Source: Mesorhizobium sp. L2C084A000 (GTDB lineage: Bacteria > Pseudomonadota > Alphaproteobacteria > Rhizobiales > Rhizobiaceae). From it: 64,000 nucleotides of DNA. The stretch spans positions 315,667 to 379,666 of the forward strand of contig NZ_AYWX01000002.1 of assembly GCF_000502875.1 (NCBI RefSeq), given 5' to 3'. Positions 63,179 through 64,000 of this stretch are shown piece by piece (the stretch's first letter is position 1; every line of letters starts with the position of its first letter). Under the pieces are notes generated by a model that made no database searches, had not been told where the DNA came from, and was given only the letters and a program-made list of their open reading frames with translations. The translations under genes and the position numbers were made by a program.

Positions 63179-63778
63179 ATGCTCGAGCCCATTCTCCCGC
63201 TCATCCTGTTTGCCATCGTCGCCACCACCACGCCCGGCATCGCCACAACCCTGTCTACGGCGTCCGGCGCCCAGTTCGGGTTTCGCCGTTCCGTGCCTCT
63301 GCTGGTCGGCAGCGCCGCCGGCCTCGCCACGGTGACGGGTGCCGCCGCCGCCGGGCTCGCCGGTCTGCTGCTTGCCATGCCTTCGCTGCAACTGGCCATG
63401 AAGGTCATCGGCTCGCTCTATCTCCTCTGGCTGGCGATCAAGATCGGCCGCAGCGGACCGCCCAATCTGGATGTGAGCATGGCCAGGCCGAACAGCTTTC
63501 TCGGCGGCGCCGGCATTCAATGGATGAACCCGAAGGGCTGGGCGATGGGGCTGGGCGCCGCGGCCTCGTTCGCGGCGCTGGCCAGCGGGCCGATGCAGCT
63601 CGCGCTGCTGCTCGGCGCCACTTTCGGCCTCGCGGCGGCCGCCTCGCTGTCGCTGTGGTGCGTGGCCGGAATGGTGCTGGCGCGGCTGCTCAAGACCGAA
63701 TGGCAATGGCGCGCGCTCAACATCGTGCTGGCGCTGGTGCTGGCCGCCTCGATCATTCCGATGTGGCGGACGGCGTAA
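63179..63778 (+). CDS. LysE-family amino acid exporter
   Basis: A 199-residue membrane protein with six predicted helices. The LysE/RhtB pattern is visible: TTTPGIATTLSTASGAQFGF, SAAGLATVTGAAAAGLAGL, IGSLYLLWLAIKIGRSGPP and GAGIQWMNPKGWAMGLGAAA. It should export amino acids or related compounds. The ATG at 63179 follows GAGAGGAC. Its divergent LysR neighbour is the expected regulator. Beyond the stop there are no genes to the window end. Confidence 0.9.
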   Translation: MLEPILPLILFAIVATTTPGIATTLSTASGAQFGFRRSVPLLVGSAAGLATVTGAAAAGLAGLLLAMPSLQLAMKVIGSLYLLWLAIKIGRSGPPNLDVSMARPNSFLGGAGIQWMNPKGWAMGLGAAASFAALASGPMQLALLLGATFGLAAAASLSLWCVAGMVLARLLKTEWQWRALNIVLALVLAASIIPMWRTA

Positions 63779-63819
63779 AGCGCGGCCTTGCAGAACCTGG
63801 GTTCCTCGCCCTCGCAACG

Positions 63820-63937
63820 CGGGGGAGAGGTGGCCGCGAAGCGGTCGGAGAGGGGGCTTCGTAGGGCGGATACTTCTTGAAACTTGATCTCCGTCGAGCC
63901 AGTCCCCCTCTCCGTCTCGGCTTCGCCGAGCCACCTT
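63820..63937. repeat. Inverted pair of rhizobial intergenic elements
   Basis: GGTGGCCGCGAAGCGGTCGG with GAGAGGGG (63827-63855) and its inverted relative (63903-63937; CCCTCTCCGTC and GCTTCGCCGAGCCACC) face each other. Each carries a GAAGC/GCTTC core. The last 222 bases of the window hold no gene that I can support. Confidence 0.6.
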
Positions 63938-64000
63938 GTATCTACACGAGAGAGATTTCGTGGGATTAGAGCGATTGAGCCAAGGTCCGGGCGGCCGCCC

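Overview
The window reads as a chromosomal stretch of a Mesorhizobium-like member of the Hyphomicrobiales (Alphaproteobacteria). The evidence is high GC, the rhizobial style of the cyclase-TPR, MntR/MntH and KatG/OxyR genes, housekeeping genes rpoD, dnaG, yqeY and carA, GGAAC-N16-CGTT promoters of the EcfG general-stress type, and rhizobial intergenic palindromes. Species is inferred from gene content only.

Layout. Bases 1-7,320 look accessory: the tail of a YidB-like gene, a nucleotide-cyclase-homology/TolB/TPR protein, an acetyltransferase, a cytosolic 5'-nucleotidase, then a coupled DUF3489 - DUF2924 - large serine recombinase trio whose end lies 213 bp from the 3' end of a tRNA-Ile2(CAU) gene. 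From 7.5 to 13.5 kb are envelope genes (SIMPL, OmpA-type, YqhA) and a short-chain dehydrogenase. From 13.7 to 17 kb are a VapBC pair and a divergent protease locus: an active HtrA-like protease without signal peptide faces a homologue that has lost all three catalytic residues and is followed by a LuxR-type regulator. From 17 to 24.6 kb come several regulator/target pairs (TetR-VOC, LysR-azoR, Lrp-azlCD), an MFS carrier, a lipoprotein and a LolA-like protein. At 25-28.8 kb are a HlyU-family gene with an in-frame stop, a Gly/His-rich PadR regulator, and a DMT transporter with a histidine-rich tail joined to a DCC thiol protein.

From 29 to 33.4 kb lie rpoD and dnaG; yqeY and carA follow only at 49.7-51.7 kb. 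Between them are a Na/Pi symporter, a zinc/cadmium-type P-ATPase with its MerR regulator and a textbook 19-bp-spacer promoter, a frameshifted acetyltransferase, katG/oxyR, a stand-alone DnaB-like ATPase, an L,D-transpeptidase, an alpha/beta hydrolase with a divergent LysR, and several small hydrophilic proteins. From 51.7 kb to the end: a RelE/XRE toxin-antitoxin pair, aldo-keto reductase plus MFS exporter, YpfJ zinc peptidase, an unrecognised 699-residue secreted Cys-rich protein with one CxxCH motif, mntR/mntH, a PCMT-like methyltransferase, a reductase, and LysR/LysE.

Recurring themes are divergent regulator/target pairs with readable operators, metal and peroxide homeostasis (P-ATPase, MntR/MntH, KatG/OxyR, RcnB-like protein, His-rich transporter), and decaying genes. 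The two most promising leads for something undescribed are the protease/pseudoprotease/LuxR locus and the secreted CxxCH protein.
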